From Nocardioides sp. Soil805 (GTDB lineage: Bacteria > Actinomycetota > Actinomycetes > Propionibacteriales > Nocardioidaceae), in NCBI RefSeq assembly GCF_001429625.1, contig NZ_LMSU01000002.1:744001-808000 (forward strand): DNA of 64,000 bases, given 5' to 3'. The position numbers were made by a program, and so were the translations under genes. Shown here one piece after another: positions 7,854 through 17,358 of this stretch. The first letter of the stretch is position 1. The number at the start of each line of letters is the position of its first letter. The notes below the pieces were generated by a model. That model was not told the DNA's origin, searched no databases, and was given only the letters and a program-made list of their open reading frames with translations.

Positions 7854-9241
7854 GCCCGGCACCACGACGGGTCGTGGTGGTCGGCGCCGACGCCGCCGGC
7901 ATGTCGGCCGCCCACCAGGCCCTGCGCACGGCACGGCGGACCGGCGACGAGCTCGCCATCACGGTCCTCGACCGCGGCACCCACACGTCGTACTCCGCCT
8001 GCGGCATCCCCTACTGGATGGCCGGCGAGGTGGGCTCGGTTGACGAGCTCGTGGCCCGGACCGCCGAGCAGCACCGCGCGGCCGGCATCGACCTGCGGCT
8101 CGGGACCGAGGTGGTCGCGGCCGACGTCGCCGCGCGCACGGTGACCACGGCCGCCGGCGAGACCCTGGAGTACGACGAGCTGGTGGTGGCCACCGGGGCC
8201 CCGGCGATCGTGCCCGACTGGGCGCTGCGGCCCGACGGCACGCCGTACGACATGGTCGGGCCCGTCAAGACCCTCGACGACGGTGCCGCCTGGCTGGACC
8301 GCTTCGACGCCGCCGGCGACGGTGCGCACGTGGTGGTGGTCGGGGCCGGCTACATCGGCGTCGAGGTCGCCGAGGCGGCCCTGCGCCGTGGCCTCGGCGT
8401 GACCGTGGTGACCCGCGGGCGCGGGCTCGCGCTGCTCGAGGACGAGATGTCCGAGCGGGTGGCCGTGGCGCTGTGCGACGCCGGCGCCGAGGTCGTGCTC
8501 GGTGTCGAGGTGACCGGCCTCGACGTGGCGCAGGACGGAGCGGGGGCCGAGCGGGTGACCGGGGTGCGCTGGGAGGGGGACCAGCGCGACGCCGACCTCG
8601 TCGTGCTCGCCATCGGGGTCCGGCCCGGCACGGACTTCCTCACCGGCTCGGGGCTGGAGACCGCCGACAACGGCGCCCTGCGCCCGGACCCGCACGGCCG
8701 CGTCGCCGACGGGGTGTGGGCGGCGGGCGACTGCTGCGAGGTGCGCCGTCGCATCGACGACCGGTGGGTCTTCCGGCCCCTCGGCACGCACGCCACCAAG
8801 CACGGGCGCGCCCTCGGGGACAGCCTCGCCGGGGGAGAGCTGGCCTTCCAGGGGATCGTGGACACCTCGATCACCCGCTTCGCCGCGGGCGGGCAGTACC
8901 TTGAGATCGCGCGCACCGGCCTGGGTCGCGCGGAGGCCGAGGAGGCCGGCCACGACCCCGTGACGCTGGTGACCGAGGGGACCACCGCCACCGGCTACAT
9001 GCCCGAGGCCGACCCGATCGCGGTGTGGGTGATGGCCGACCGGGACACCCGGCGGCTGCTCGGCGTCCAGGTGGTCGGCGGCCACGGTGCCGGCAAGCGC
9101 GTCGACACCGCCGCCGCCGTCCTGTGGGCGCAGGGCACGGTCGACGACCTGGCGTGGATGGACCTGGCCTACGCCCCGCCGTTCTCGTCGACGTGGGACG
9201 TCCTGCAGATCGCGGCCCGCCGGGTCGCCGAACGGATCTGA
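7850..9241 (+). CDS. FAD/NAD(P)H disulfide reductase, CoA-disulfide reductase / NADH oxidase type
   Basis: A 463-residue flavoprotein starting at a GTG that overlaps the aldo/keto reductase stop. The FAD-binding GxGxxG-like motif is VVVGADAAGMSAA (residues 9-21). The single redox-active C51 in SYSACGIPYW is diagnostic of the CoA-disulfide reductase/NADH oxidase/NADH peroxidase group. An NAD(P)H-binding Rossmann motif, VVVGAGYIGVEVAEA, lies near 163, and the second FAD motif VWAAGDCCEV near 283. The C-terminal dimerisation domain is complete (VQVVGGHGAGKRVD, MDLAYAPPFSSTWD). It may reduce CoA or mycothiol-type disulfides or act as an NADH oxidase; the sequence does not decide between these. 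Confidence 0.88.
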   Translation: MSPAPRRVVVVGADAAGMSAAHQALRTARRTGDELAITVLDRGTHTSYSACGIPYWMAGEVGSVDELVARTAEQHRAAGIDLRLGTEVVAADVAARTVTTAAGETLEYDELVVATGAPAIVPDWALRPDGTPYDMVGPVKTLDDGAAWLDRFDAAGDGAHVVVVGAGYIGVEVAEAALRRGLGVTVVTRGRGLALLEDEMSERVAVALCDAGAEVVLGVEVTGLDVAQDGAGAERVTGVRWEGDQRDADLVVLAIGVRPGTDFLTGSGLETADNGALRPDPHGRVADGVWAAGDCCEVRRRIDDRWVFRPLGTHATKHGRALGDSLAGGELAFQGIVDTSITRFAAGGQYLEIARTGLGRAEAEEAGHDPVTLVTEGTTATGYMPEADPIAVWVMADRDTRRLLGVQVVGGHGAGKRVDTAAAVLWAQGTVDDLAWMDLAYAPPFSSTWDVLQIAARRVAERI

Positions 9242-9244
9242 GGG

Positions 9245-10504
9245 CTAGACCCCGGCGACGGCCTTGCGCACCTCGTTGACGCACAGCGCCACGAAGGCCA
9301 GCGCGATGATCGTCATCAGCACGTTGGAGTGCAGCTTGTTGCGCCACTCGACGGGCGTGCGGTCGGTGTTGAGCAGCCACAGCAGGGTGACGGCGAGGAA
9401 GGGCATGAAGAACGCGCCCAGCACGCCGTACGCCAGGATCAGCCAGACCGGCTTGCCGAGGAAGAGCATCGCCATCGGCGGGAAGGTCAGCCACAGGATG
9501 TAGGCCTTGTACCACTTGCCGCCGGCGCGGGCGTCGGCGTCGTCGCTGTGACCGCCGCGCACGTTGGTCATGAAGTCGGCGAACATCAGCGAGACGCCGT
9601 TCCACACGCCGACCAGCGACGACATGGCGGCGGCCCAGAAGCCGATCAGGAAGACCTTGCCGGCCCACTGGCCGTAGCGGTCCTGGAGCACCACCGCGAG
9701 GTCGACCAGGCCGGCGTCGCCCTGCTCGATGGCGACGCTGGTGGAGTAGAGGAGCTCGGCACCGACGATGAGGGTGGCGAGCACGAAGATGCCGGTCACG
9801 ACGTAGGCGACGGTGTTGTCGATGCGCATGACCCGCATGTACGCCGGGGTGGACCAGCCCTTCTCACGCAGCCAGTAGCCGTACGCCGCGAGGGTGATGG
9901 TGCCGCCGACGCCACCGGCGAGGGCCAGGGTGTTGACCAGCCCGCCGTCGGGGATGCGCGGGGCCAGCCCGGTGAGCAGCTCGGGGATGTTGGGCGTGGC
10001 CAGCAGCGCGGCGCCCACCATGGTGACGAACATCAGCCCGACCAGGGCCGCCAGCACCTTCTCGAAGGTGCTGTAGCGACCGGTCCACACGAGCGCGAGC
10101 CCGATCAGCCCGGAGATGATGCCCCACCACGTCACCGAGAGGACGCCGGTGAGCCCGGCGAGCGCGAGCCCGGTGCCGGCCATGGCGGCGGCGCCGTACA
10201 CGAAGCCCCAGATCACGATGTACGGCGCGAAGTACCACGTCGTCCAGATGCCCAGCGAGCGCCAGCCCTCGAAGATCGTGCGCCCGGTGGACAGCGAGTA
10301 GCGGCCCGCGCCCTCGACCAGGACGATCTTCATCAGGCACCCGACGACCACGCACCACAGCAGTGTGTAGCCGAACTTCTGCCCGGCGATCAGGGTGGCG
10401 ACGAGGTCGGCCGCACCGACGCCGGTGGCGGCGACGACGAGGCCCGGACCGATGACGCGCCACTTCGGGACGGTGGTCGTGGTCTGCTGGTTCTGGACGG
10501 ACAT
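9245..10504 (-). CDS. Nramp-related membrane transporter lacking canonical metal motifs
   Basis: A 419-residue protein with about 11 hydrophobic segments and the overall order of Nramp (MntH) transporters, for example GPGLVVAATGVGAADL in the first helix and the conserved amphipathic loop WYKAYILWLTF near the end. The first-helix DPGN motif is replaced by TGVGAAD, and the sixth-helix MPH motif by TLAAYGYW, so the classic Mn/Fe site is missing. It belongs to a divergent Nramp-like group whose substrate is not clear. The stop is 4 nt from the flavoenzyme stop (convergent). A TAGGGT box lies 6 nt before the ATG. Confidence 0.8.
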   Translation of the reverse strand: MSVQNQQTTTTVPKWRVIGPGLVVAATGVGAADLVATLIAGQKFGYTLLWCVVVGCLMKIVLVEGAGRYSLSTGRTIFEGWRSLGIWTTWYFAPYIVIWGFVYGAAAMAGTGLALAGLTGVLSVTWWGIISGLIGLALVWTGRYSTFEKVLAALVGLMFVTMVGAALLATPNIPELLTGLAPRIPDGGLVNTLALAGGVGGTITLAAYGYWLREKGWSTPAYMRVMRIDNTVAYVVTGIFVLATLIVGAELLYSTSVAIEQGDAGLVDLAVVLQDRYGQWAGKVFLIGFWAAAMSSLVGVWNGVSLMFADFMTNVRGGHSDDADARAGGKWYKAYILWLTFPPMAMLFLGKPVWLILAYGVLGAFFMPFLAVTLLWLLNTDRTPVEWRNKLHSNVLMTIIALAFVALCVNEVRKAVAGV

Positions 10505-10510
10505 GGGCCC

Positions 10511-10516
10511 ACCCTA
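10511..10516 (-). promoter_or_regulatory. -10 hexamer TAGGGT, leaderless start of Nramp-like gene
   Basis: On the minus strand TAGGGT ends 6 nt before the ATG at 10504. It lies in a short palindrome (ACCCTAGGGT, 10511-10520), which could itself be an operator for this divergent region. Confidence 0.5.
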
Positions 10517-10590
10517 GGGTGGTCCAGACCACTCGCGACACGCCGCCCGCCGGATTTAACGCGTGGCTCCGCGCCCACGCGTCACGGACA

Positions 10591-12294
10591 ATGGCCGACG
10601 TGGGACATGTGGATGTGTCGGGAGTGCGCTACGAGCTGCCCGACGGACGAGTGCTTCTGGACGATGTGGGCTTCCGGGTCGGCGACGGTGCGAAGGTCGC
10701 CCTGGTGGGTGCCAACGGCGCCGGCAAGACGACGCTGCTTCGGATCGTGACGGGCGACCTCGTCCCGCACGCCGGGGCGGTCACCCGCTCCGGCGGGCTC
10801 GGGGTGATGCGCCAGTTCGTCGGCCACGGCGGGATGGACGAGACGGTCGCCGACCTGCTGCTCAGCGTCGCGCCGCCCCGGGTGCAGGCCGCCGCGCGGG
10901 CGGTCGACGAGTGCGAGCTCGCGCTCATGGACACCGACGACGAGGCGACGCAGATGCGCTACGCCGAGGCGCTGGGCGAGTACGCCGACGCCGGCGGCTA
11001 CGACCTCGAGGTCACGTGGGACACGTGCACCGTGGCCTCGATGGGGATGCCCTACGACCGGGCCCGGCACCGCTCGCTGTCCACCCTGTCCGGGGGCGAG
11101 CAGAAGCGGCTGGTCCTGGAGTACCTCCTGCGCGGTCCCGACGAGGTGCTGCTGCTCGACGAGCCGGACAACTACCTCGACGTGCCCGGCAAGATCTGGC
11201 TCGAGCAGCGCATCCGCGAGTCGGGCAAGACCATCCTGTTCATCAGCCACGACCGCGAGCTGCTGGCCAACACCGCGACCCGGATCGTCACCGTCGAGCT
11301 CGGTGCCGCCGGCAACACGGTCTGGACCCACCCCGGCGGCTTCGCGAGCTACCACGCGGCCCGCGAGGACCGGTTCCTGCGCTTCGAGGAGCTGCGCCGG
11401 CGCTGGGACGAGGAGCACGCGAAGATCAAGGCGCTGGTGCTGCGGCTCAAGATCAAGTCCGAGTACAACGACGGCATGTCCTCGCAGTACCGCGCCGCCC
11501 AGACGCGGCTGCGCAAGTTCGAGGAGGCCGGCCCGCCGACCGAGCAGCCCCGCGAGCAGCAGGTCAGCATGCGGCTCAAGGGCGGGCGCACCGGCAAGCG
11601 TGCCGTCGTGTGCACCGACCTCGAGCTGACCGGCCTGATGAAGCCCTTCGACCTCGAGGTCTGGTACGGCGAGCGGGTCGCGGTCCTCGGCTCCAACGGC
11701 TCGGGCAAGTCGCACTTCCTGCGGCTGCTCGCGGCCGGCGGCAGCGACCCCGACGTCGAGCACCGCCCGGTGGGGGAGCCGCCCGCCCCGGTGCCGCACA
11801 CCGGGTCGGCCAAGCTGGGGGCCCGGGTCCGCCCGGGCTGGTTCGTGCAGACCCACGACCACCCCGAGCTGCGCGGCCGGACCCTCCTGGAGATCCTGCA
11901 CCGCGGTGACGGGCAGCCCGCCGGGCAGGGCCGCGCCGGCATGGGTCGCGAGCAGGCGAGCCGGGTGCTGGACCGCTACGAGCTCGCCCACGCGGGCGAG
12001 CAGACCTTCGAGTCGCTGTCCGGCGGTCAGCAGGCGCGCTTCCAGATCCTGCTGCTGGAGCTGAGCGGGGCGACGCTGCTGCTGCTCGACGAGCCCACCG
12101 ACAACCTCGACGTGCAGAGTGCCGAGGCCCTGGAGAGCGGCCTGGAGGCCTTCGACGGCACCGTGCTCGCGGTCACCCACGACCGGTGGTTCGCCCGCGG
12201 CTTCGACCGGTTCCTCGTCTACGGCGCCGACGGCGAGGTCTACGAGTCCGACGGACCCGTCTGGGACGAGGGCCGGGTGGCCCGGGTCCGATGA
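10591..12294 (+). CDS. ABC-F family ATPase
   Basis: A soluble protein of about 567 residues with two ABC domains and no membrane segment. The first domain has Walker A GANGAGKTT, signature LSGGEQKR and Walker B LLLDEPDNYLD. The second has GSNGSGKSH, LSGGQQAR and LLLDEPTDNLD. Between them lies the charged linker (EEHAKIKALVLRLKIKSEYND), so this is an ABC-F protein that works on the ribosome (EttA/Uup-like or antibiotic protection) rather than a transporter. The start could be the ATG at 10591 or the GTG at 10600. A GACAAT box 7 nt before the GTG would make that a leaderless start. The stop overlaps the next gene by ATGA. Confidence 0.88.
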   Translation: MADVGHVDVSGVRYELPDGRVLLDDVGFRVGDGAKVALVGANGAGKTTLLRIVTGDLVPHAGAVTRSGGLGVMRQFVGHGGMDETVADLLLSVAPPRVQAAARAVDECELALMDTDDEATQMRYAEALGEYADAGGYDLEVTWDTCTVASMGMPYDRARHRSLSTLSGGEQKRLVLEYLLRGPDEVLLLDEPDNYLDVPGKIWLEQRIRESGKTILFISHDRELLANTATRIVTVELGAAGNTVWTHPGGFASYHAAREDRFLRFEELRRRWDEEHAKIKALVLRLKIKSEYNDGMSSQYRAAQTRLRKFEEAGPPTEQPREQQVSMRLKGGRTGKRAVVCTDLELTGLMKPFDLEVWYGERVAVLGSNGSGKSHFLRLLAAGGSDPDVEHRPVGEPPAPVPHTGSAKLGARVRPGWFVQTHDHPELRGRTLLEILHRGDGQPAGQGRAGMGREQASRVLDRYELAHAGEQTFESLSGGQQARFQILLLELSGATLLLLDEPTDNLDVQSAEALESGLEAFDGTVLAVTHDRWFARGFDRFLVYGADGEVYESDGPVWDEGRVARVR

Positions 12295-13316
12295 GCGACC
12301 TCGACGTCCGGGAGCTCGATCCCGACGACGACGCGGCGTTCGGCGCGTGGCATCACGTGTACGAGGTCGCCGAGCGGCACGAGCTCGGCGACGTCGCGAC
12401 GACGTGGCAGCTCGAGGAGGTCCGGGCCGCGATGCGCGACGGCGGGTCCCACTCCTGGAGCGGCGGCTGGTGCGGCGTCGTCGACGGCGAGACCGTCGCG
12501 GCCGGTTGGATGCGGACCCCGCTGCTCGACAACCCCGAGCTGGCCGAGATGACGGTGCACGTGCTGCCCGCGCACCGGCGTCGCGGCCACGGCTCGACGG
12601 TCCTCGCGCACCTCGAGTCGGTCGCCCGCGAGCGGGGTCGCCGGGTCCTCAACGGCCTCGCGTCCTGGCCGTACGACGCGGGGTCCGACGGGGCGGGCGC
12701 GTCCGGGCCGGGCTTCGCCGCCGCGCGCGGCTGGATGCTCGCGCTCTCGGAGGTCCAGCGCGAGCTGCACCTTCCCGTGCCCGCGGGACTCCTCGACCGC
12801 CTGGCGCGCGACGCGGCGCGCGCGCACTCGTCGTACACGCTGCGGTCGTGGGCGGGGCCGGTGCCCGACGACCTGCTCGCCGGCTGGGCCGAGGTGACCT
12901 CGAGCCTGGCGACCGAGGCGCCGACCGGGGACCTCGACCTGGAGCCGGAGGTCGTCAGCCCCGACGTGGTGCGCGAGCGCGAGACGACGATCGCGAAGCA
13001 GGGGCGCACGAAGTACAACACCGTGGCCCTCGACGCGGACGGCGTCGTGGTCGCCTACACCGACCTCGCCACCACGGTCCACGAGCCGGGGAGGGCCTAC
13101 CAGTGGGGGACCCTCGTCCGGGGAGAGCACCGCGGCCACCGGCTCGGGGTCGCGGTGAAGGTCGCCAACCTGCGCCTGCTGCAGGACGAGCGGCCCGACG
13201 TGCGCCGGCTGACGACCTACAACGCCGAGGTCAACGCGCACATGATCGGTGTCAACGAGGCGCTCGGCTTCGTGCCGGTGGCCCGGCTCGGGGACTTCCA
13301 GAAGCGCCTGGGGTGA
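12291..13316 (+). CDS. GNAT acetyltransferase with two tandem GNAT domains
   Basis: A 341-residue protein starting at the ATG that overlaps the ABC-F stop. The first GNAT domain carries an acetyl-CoA loop HVLPAHRRRGHGS (about 85-97). The second has LVRGEHRGHRLG (about 270-281) and ends in TYNAEVNAHMIGVNEALGFVP. The layout matches mycothiol-synthase-like double GNAT proteins, but it is not MshD on motif grounds and the substrate is unknown. A second paralogue with the same C-terminal signature lies at 38787-39797. Being downstream of an ABC-F protein suggests the two are expressed together, possibly in drug self-protection (inference). Confidence 0.82.
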   Translation: MSDLDVRELDPDDDAAFGAWHHVYEVAERHELGDVATTWQLEEVRAAMRDGGSHSWSGGWCGVVDGETVAAGWMRTPLLDNPELAEMTVHVLPAHRRRGHGSTVLAHLESVARERGRRVLNGLASWPYDAGSDGAGASGPGFAAARGWMLALSEVQRELHLPVPAGLLDRLARDAARAHSSYTLRSWAGPVPDDLLAGWAEVTSSLATEAPTGDLDLEPEVVSPDVVRERETTIAKQGRTKYNTVALDADGVVVAYTDLATTVHEPGRAYQWGTLVRGEHRGHRLGVAVKVANLRLLQDERPDVRRLTTYNAEVNAHMIGVNEALGFVPVARLGDFQKRLG

Positions 13317-13346
13317 GGCGCCGGGTGTCCCCGAGCCGGGTCCGCC

Positions 13347-14675
13347 TCAGCTGGTCGGGACGCCGTTCTCCGGCGGGGCGTCGTCGGCCGACCCGGAGTC
13401 GTCGGTGGTGATCTCGGCGTCGCCGATGTCGGTCACCAGCACGTCGGTCAGCGGCTTGCCCTTGCCGCCCTCGAGCTCGAGGATCCGCATCCCGGAGATG
13501 CCCATGTGGCTGTCCGCGCTGTAGCGGAACGGTGCGAGCTGGGGACCGTCCCAGTCCGTGCCGCCCTCCTCGACGGCCTCGACGAGGCCCTCGCGGGTGA
13601 GGTCCTCGCCGGCGGCGTCGAGCGCCTGGACGAAGGCGTAGGCCTGCGACATGCCGTAGATGCGGTAGTTGGTCAGCTCGCCGTCCTCTCCGTGCTCGTC
13701 CCACACCTTCTGCCAGAGCTGGACCCACGGGTCCTCGGGGTTGTCGACGCCGGGGATGTACTCGGTCGTCATCACGCCGTCCAGCGCCGTGGAGTCGCCG
13801 TCGACGGCGCCCTCGGAGAAGCGCTCCAGCAGCGAGCCGACCAGCGCCGGGTCGGAGCCGATGTTGGCGTAGAACCACTGCGGCTTGTAGCCCGTCTTGA
13901 GCGCCACCAGCTGGCTGAGCGCGGTGTAGGACGGGGTGTTGAACGCCAGGACCAGGTCGGCCTTCTTGGCCTGGAGGCCCGAGACCTGCGGCGCCACGTC
14001 GGTGTTGCCGGAGGTGTAGCGCTCGACCGCGACGATCTGGTCGTCGACGTACTGGCGCACGCCCTTCTCGGCGTCCTCGCCGAGGTCGTCGTCCTGGAGG
14101 AAGAGGCCGACCTTGGCGTCGGGCATGTTCTCGGCGACCCACTGGCCGATGATCTTGCCCTCCGACTCGTAGTCGGGCTGCCAGCCGAAGGTCATCGGCC
14201 GGTTCTCCACGTCGTCGCCCCACTGCAGCGAGCCCGAGGACACCATCATCTGCGGGACGCCCTCGTCGTTGAGGTAGTCGGCGACCGACGCCTGGGTGGG
14301 CGTGCCGAGCGAGCCGACGGTGGCGAACACCTCGTCCTTGAGGACGAGCTCGTTGGTCACGGTGCTGGTGGTGGTGGGGTTGTAGCCGTCGTCCTTGACG
14401 ATGTAGTCGATCTGGCGGCCGTGGACCCCGCCCTGCTCGTTGACGTAGTCGAAGTAGGCCTGGGCGCCGGTCGGGATCTCGGAGTAGCCCGGGGCGGCGA
14501 CGCCGGTCAGCGGGAACGTGCCGCCGATCGTCACCGTGTCGTCGGTGACGCCCGGGGTGTCCGCGGCGGCCTCGCCGTCGGAGCTGTCGCGTCCGCCCGC
14601 CCCGCACGCCGTGAGGGCGAGGGTCGCGGCGAGGGTGGCGACCAAGGGGCCGCCACCCCGGATGTGTCTCGTCAT
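13347..14675 (-). CDS. livK: branched-chain amino-acid-type ABC transporter, substrate-binding lipoprotein
   Basis: A 442-residue periplasmic-binding-fold protein of the Leu/Ile/Val family. The signal peptide ends in the lipobox LTAC (near residue 24), so it is a lipoprotein. The domain begins TVTIGGTFPLTG and includes the typical GVHGRQIDYIVKDDGYNP region. It is the last gene of a five-gene operon (livG-livF-livH-livM-livK). Its ATG overlaps the livM stop, and an AAGGGA ribosome site lies upstream within livM. The ligand could be branched-chain amino acids, urea, amides or aromatic acids; neighbouring acyl-CoA dehydrogenases suggest a carboxylic substrate (inference). Confidence 0.88.
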   Translation of the reverse strand: MTRHIRGGGPLVATLAATLALTACGAGGRDSSDGEAAADTPGVTDDTVTIGGTFPLTGVAAPGYSEIPTGAQAYFDYVNEQGGVHGRQIDYIVKDDGYNPTTTSTVTNELVLKDEVFATVGSLGTPTQASVADYLNDEGVPQMMVSSGSLQWGDDVENRPMTFGWQPDYESEGKIIGQWVAENMPDAKVGLFLQDDDLGEDAEKGVRQYVDDQIVAVERYTSGNTDVAPQVSGLQAKKADLVLAFNTPSYTALSQLVALKTGYKPQWFYANIGSDPALVGSLLERFSEGAVDGDSTALDGVMTTEYIPGVDNPEDPWVQLWQKVWDEHGEDGELTNYRIYGMSQAYAFVQALDAAGEDLTREGLVEAVEEGGTDWDGPQLAPFRYSADSHMGISGMRILELEGGKGKPLTDVLVTDIGDAEITTDDSGSADDAPPENGVPTS

Positions 14676-15754
14676 GATGCTGTTCCCTTCGTGGTGGTGG
14701 GTGAGGTCGTACGACGGGTGGTCGCCGAGCGCTGCACGGCGCCGCGCAGCGAGCCGACGATGCCCGCGGGGGCGAGGAGGATGACGGCGACCATCACGAG
14801 CCCGTAGACGAGCGGGGCCAGCTCCGCGGCCTGGATGTCGCTGAGTCCCGCGCTGCGGCCGACGTCGGTGACGACGCTCGGCAGGAAGGTGAGCAGCGCG
14901 GCGCCGATGAGGGCCCCGGCGAGGCTGCCCAGCCCTCCGAGCACGATCGCGGCGAGCAGGGTGAGGCTGAGGGTCAGGGTGAAGGCGCTGGGGGCGGCGA
15001 GCTTGACCGTGAAGGCCAGGATCGCGCCCGCCGCGCCCGCCGCGGCGGCGCTCACCATGAAGGCGGAGACGCGGGCGCGCCCGAGGTCGATGCCGGCCAG
15101 CTCCGCGGAGACCTCGTCGTCGCGCACGGCCCGCCAACGCCGGCCGGTGCGTCCGGCGCTGAGGTTGGCGAGCAGCACGAAGACGACGATCAGCGTCAGC
15201 CACCCGACGTACGCCGTGTAGCGGGAGCGGGAGAGGTCCTGGCCGGTCACGAAGAACGCCAGGTCGAGCACCCACACCGGGATGTCGGGCATCACCACGC
15301 GCAGGCCCTGCTCCCCGCCGAGGGTCTCCTTGAAGTAGAGCGCGATGCCCGGCACCGCCACCGCCAGGGCCAGCGTCGCGCCGGCCAGGTAGGGGCCGTG
15401 CAGGCGGGCGGCCGCCAGCCCGACCGCCGCACCGACGACGAGGGTGACGGCCACCGCGGCGAGGATGACCAGGCTCAGCGGCAGCGACGAGTCGCTGTCG
15501 GGCAGCAGCAGCGCGGAGGTGTAGGCGCCGATGGCCATCAGGGCGCCGTGGCCCAGCGAGAGCTGGCCGTTGGTGCCGGTGAGCACGGTCAGTCCGCCGG
15601 CGGCGATGCCGAGGTAGGCCATCGAGGCGAGCTGGGTGTTGCGGTAGTCGGAGATGCTCTCGACCACGACGACCACGACGAGGAGGCCGACGAGGGCGAG
15701 GAAGAGGTGCCGGGCGAGCACGTTGCGGCGCACGGCGGTGATCCGGTCGCGCAT
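14672..15754 (-). CDS. livM: branched-chain amino-acid ABC transporter permease LivM
   Basis: A 360-residue permease with about 9 membrane segments. The family hallmark GLTVLTGTNGQLSLGHGALMAIGAY is present (start near residue 54), as is the cytoplasmic EAA-like loop DDEVSAELAGIDLGRARVSAF, which contacts the ATPases. It overlaps livH by one base (TGATG) and the binding-protein gene by 4 bases. The Thr/Ser-rich C-terminal tail (RRTTSPTTTKG) is an extra. Confidence 0.92.
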   Translation of the reverse strand: MRDRITAVRRNVLARHLFLALVGLLVVVVVVESISDYRNTQLASMAYLGIAAGGLTVLTGTNGQLSLGHGALMAIGAYTSALLLPDSDSSLPLSLVILAAVAVTLVVGAAVGLAAARLHGPYLAGATLALAVAVPGIALYFKETLGGEQGLRVVMPDIPVWVLDLAFFVTGQDLSRSRYTAYVGWLTLIVVFVLLANLSAGRTGRRWRAVRDDEVSAELAGIDLGRARVSAFMVSAAAAGAAGAILAFTVKLAAPSAFTLTLSLTLLAAIVLGGLGSLAGALIGAALLTFLPSVVTDVGRSAGLSDIQAAELAPLVYGLVMVAVILLAPAGIVGSLRGAVQRSATTRRTTSPTTTKGTAS

Positions 15755-16632
15755 CAGACCCTCCGCTCCGCGGCCTGGGCGAAGAGGCCGCCGGGCTTGA
15801 GCGTGAGGACGAGCATCAGGATCACCAGGGCCGCGAGGGCGACGAGCTGGCTGCCGACGTACCCGCTCACGAAGCTCAGCGAGAGGCCCAGGATCAGGCC
15901 GCCGACGACCGCGCCCAGCGGGCTGTCGAGGCCGCCGAGCACGGCGGCGACGAAGCCGAAGACCACCACCGAGTCCATGTACGACGGGTGCACCAGGCTG
16001 CCGCCGGCGATCAGCAGGCCGGCGAGGGAGCCGACCAGGGACGCCAGCGCCCAGCCGAGGGTGAGCATGGCGCCGACCTTGACCCCGAGCAGCCGGGCGA
16101 CCTCGGAGTTGAAGGCCGACGCACGCATCCTCAGTCCCACGTCGGTGAAGCGGAACAGCGCCACCAGCAGGCCCATGACCACCAGCACCGACACGATGGT
16201 GAAGATGCCGAAGCCGTTGAGGGCGATGGTGGTGCTCCCGACGGTCAGCCCCTCGAGGCCGAAGGGCGCGGGGAAGGACCGGTAGCGGTTGCCGAAGACG
16301 ACGGCCGCGAGCCCGTGCAGGACGATGAAGAGCCCGAGGGTGAGGATCACCGCGTTGATCTCGGCCTTCCCCTCGACGGGCCGGATGACCACCCGCTCGA
16401 GCACGGCGCCGAGCACCAGGCCGGAGACCAGGGCGGCGACGAAGCCGAGCCAGTAGGAGTGGCCGGCGTCGATGACGACCAGGGCGACGAAGGTGGTGAG
16501 CATCGCCATCGGGGCCTGGGCGAAGTTGACGATCCGGGTCGAGCGCCAGATCAGCACCAGCGCGAGGGCGAAGGCGGCGTAGACCATGCCCAGCGTCAGG
16601 CCGCTGAGGGCGGTGTTGAGGAACTGCTGCAC
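15754..16632 (-). CDS. livH: branched-chain amino-acid ABC transporter permease LivH
   Basis: A 292-residue permease with about 8 membrane segments, including NTALSGLTLGMVYAAFALALVLIWRST at the start (the LivH signature) and the EAA-like loop DVGLRMRASAFNSEVARLLGV near 165-185. It starts with GTG, preceded by AGGAG at 7-nt spacing. It lies 21 nt after livF and overlaps livM by one base. Confidence 0.92.
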   Translation of the reverse strand: MQQFLNTALSGLTLGMVYAAFALALVLIWRSTRIVNFAQAPMAMLTTFVALVVIDAGHSYWLGFVAALVSGLVLGAVLERVVIRPVEGKAEINAVILTLGLFIVLHGLAAVVFGNRYRSFPAPFGLEGLTVGSTTIALNGFGIFTIVSVLVVMGLLVALFRFTDVGLRMRASAFNSEVARLLGVKVGAMLTLGWALASLVGSLAGLLIAGGSLVHPSYMDSVVVFGFVAAVLGGLDSPLGAVVGGLILGLSLSFVSGYVGSQLVALAALVILMLVLTLKPGGLFAQAAERRV

Positions 16633-16653
16633 AGGGGGGCTCCTGGTGGGGGG

Positions 16654-17358
16654 TCAGAATCCGAGGTAGGCGTGGCGGAGCTGGTCGTCGCCGGCCAGCT
16701 CGTCGGCGGGGGCGTCGGCCACCACGCGGCCGAGGTTGAGCACGACGCCGTGGTCGGCGACGGACAGGGCGCTGCGGGCGTTCTGCTCGACGAGCAGCAC
16801 GCTGAGTCCCTCCTCGCGGACGAGGGTGCGGACGAGGCCGAAGATCTGCGCGACGATCCGGGGCGCCAGCCCGAGCGAGGGCTCGTCGAGCAGCAGCATC
16901 GTCGGCCGCGCCATCAGGGCCCGGCCGATCACGAGCATCTGCCGCTCACCGCCCGACAGGGTGCTGGCCAGGGCGGCGCTGCGATCGCCCAGCACGGGGA
17001 AGAGGTCGTAGATGCGCGTGAGGTCGGCCGCGGACACCCGGCCGCCGCGACCGAGGCCGCCGAGGCGGAGGTTCTCCTCGACGGTGAGCTCGGTGATGAC
17101 GCCGCGCCCCTCCGGGACGTGGGCCAGGCCGAGCCGGGGCATCTTCTCCGCAGCCACCGACTCCAGGCGGGTCCCGCCGAGGTCGATGGTCCCGCTGCTG
17201 GCCCGGTGCAGGCCCGAGACGGTCCGCAGCAGGGTGGTCTTGCCCGCGCCGTTGGCCCCGAGGACGGCGGTGATCTCGCCCTCGCGGGCGGTCAGGGAGA
17301 CGTCCTCCAGCGCGGTGACCGGGCCGTAGCCGGCGGTGAGGGAGCTGAGGGTGAGCAT
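16654..17358 (-). CDS. livF: branched-chain amino-acid ABC transporter ATPase LivF
   Basis: A 234-residue ATPase: Walker A GANGAGKTT, signature LSGGERQML, Walker B MLLLDEPSLGLAP, and switch LLVEQNARSAL. The LSGGERQ signature and the EQNA switch are the LivF pattern. The ATG overlaps the livG stop by one base (TGATG). It forms the heterodimeric ATPase with LivG. Confidence 0.93.
   Translation of the reverse strand: MLTLSSLTAGYGPVTALEDVSLTAREGEITAVLGANGAGKTTLLRTVSGLHRASSGTIDLGGTRLESVAAEKMPRLGLAHVPEGRGVITELTVEENLRLGGLGRGGRVSAADLTRIYDLFPVLGDRSAALASTLSGGERQMLVIGRALMARPTMLLLDEPSLGLAPRIVAQIFGLVRTLVREEGLSVLLVEQNARSALSVADHGVVLNLGRVVADAPADELAGDDQLRHAYLGF

Noticed and set aside
6905-9241. A 778-codon frame suggesting a fusion of an N-terminal region to the flavoenzyme
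   Set aside because: The first part is an out-of-frame shadow of the aldo/keto reductase; the flavoenzyme starts at the GTG at 7850.
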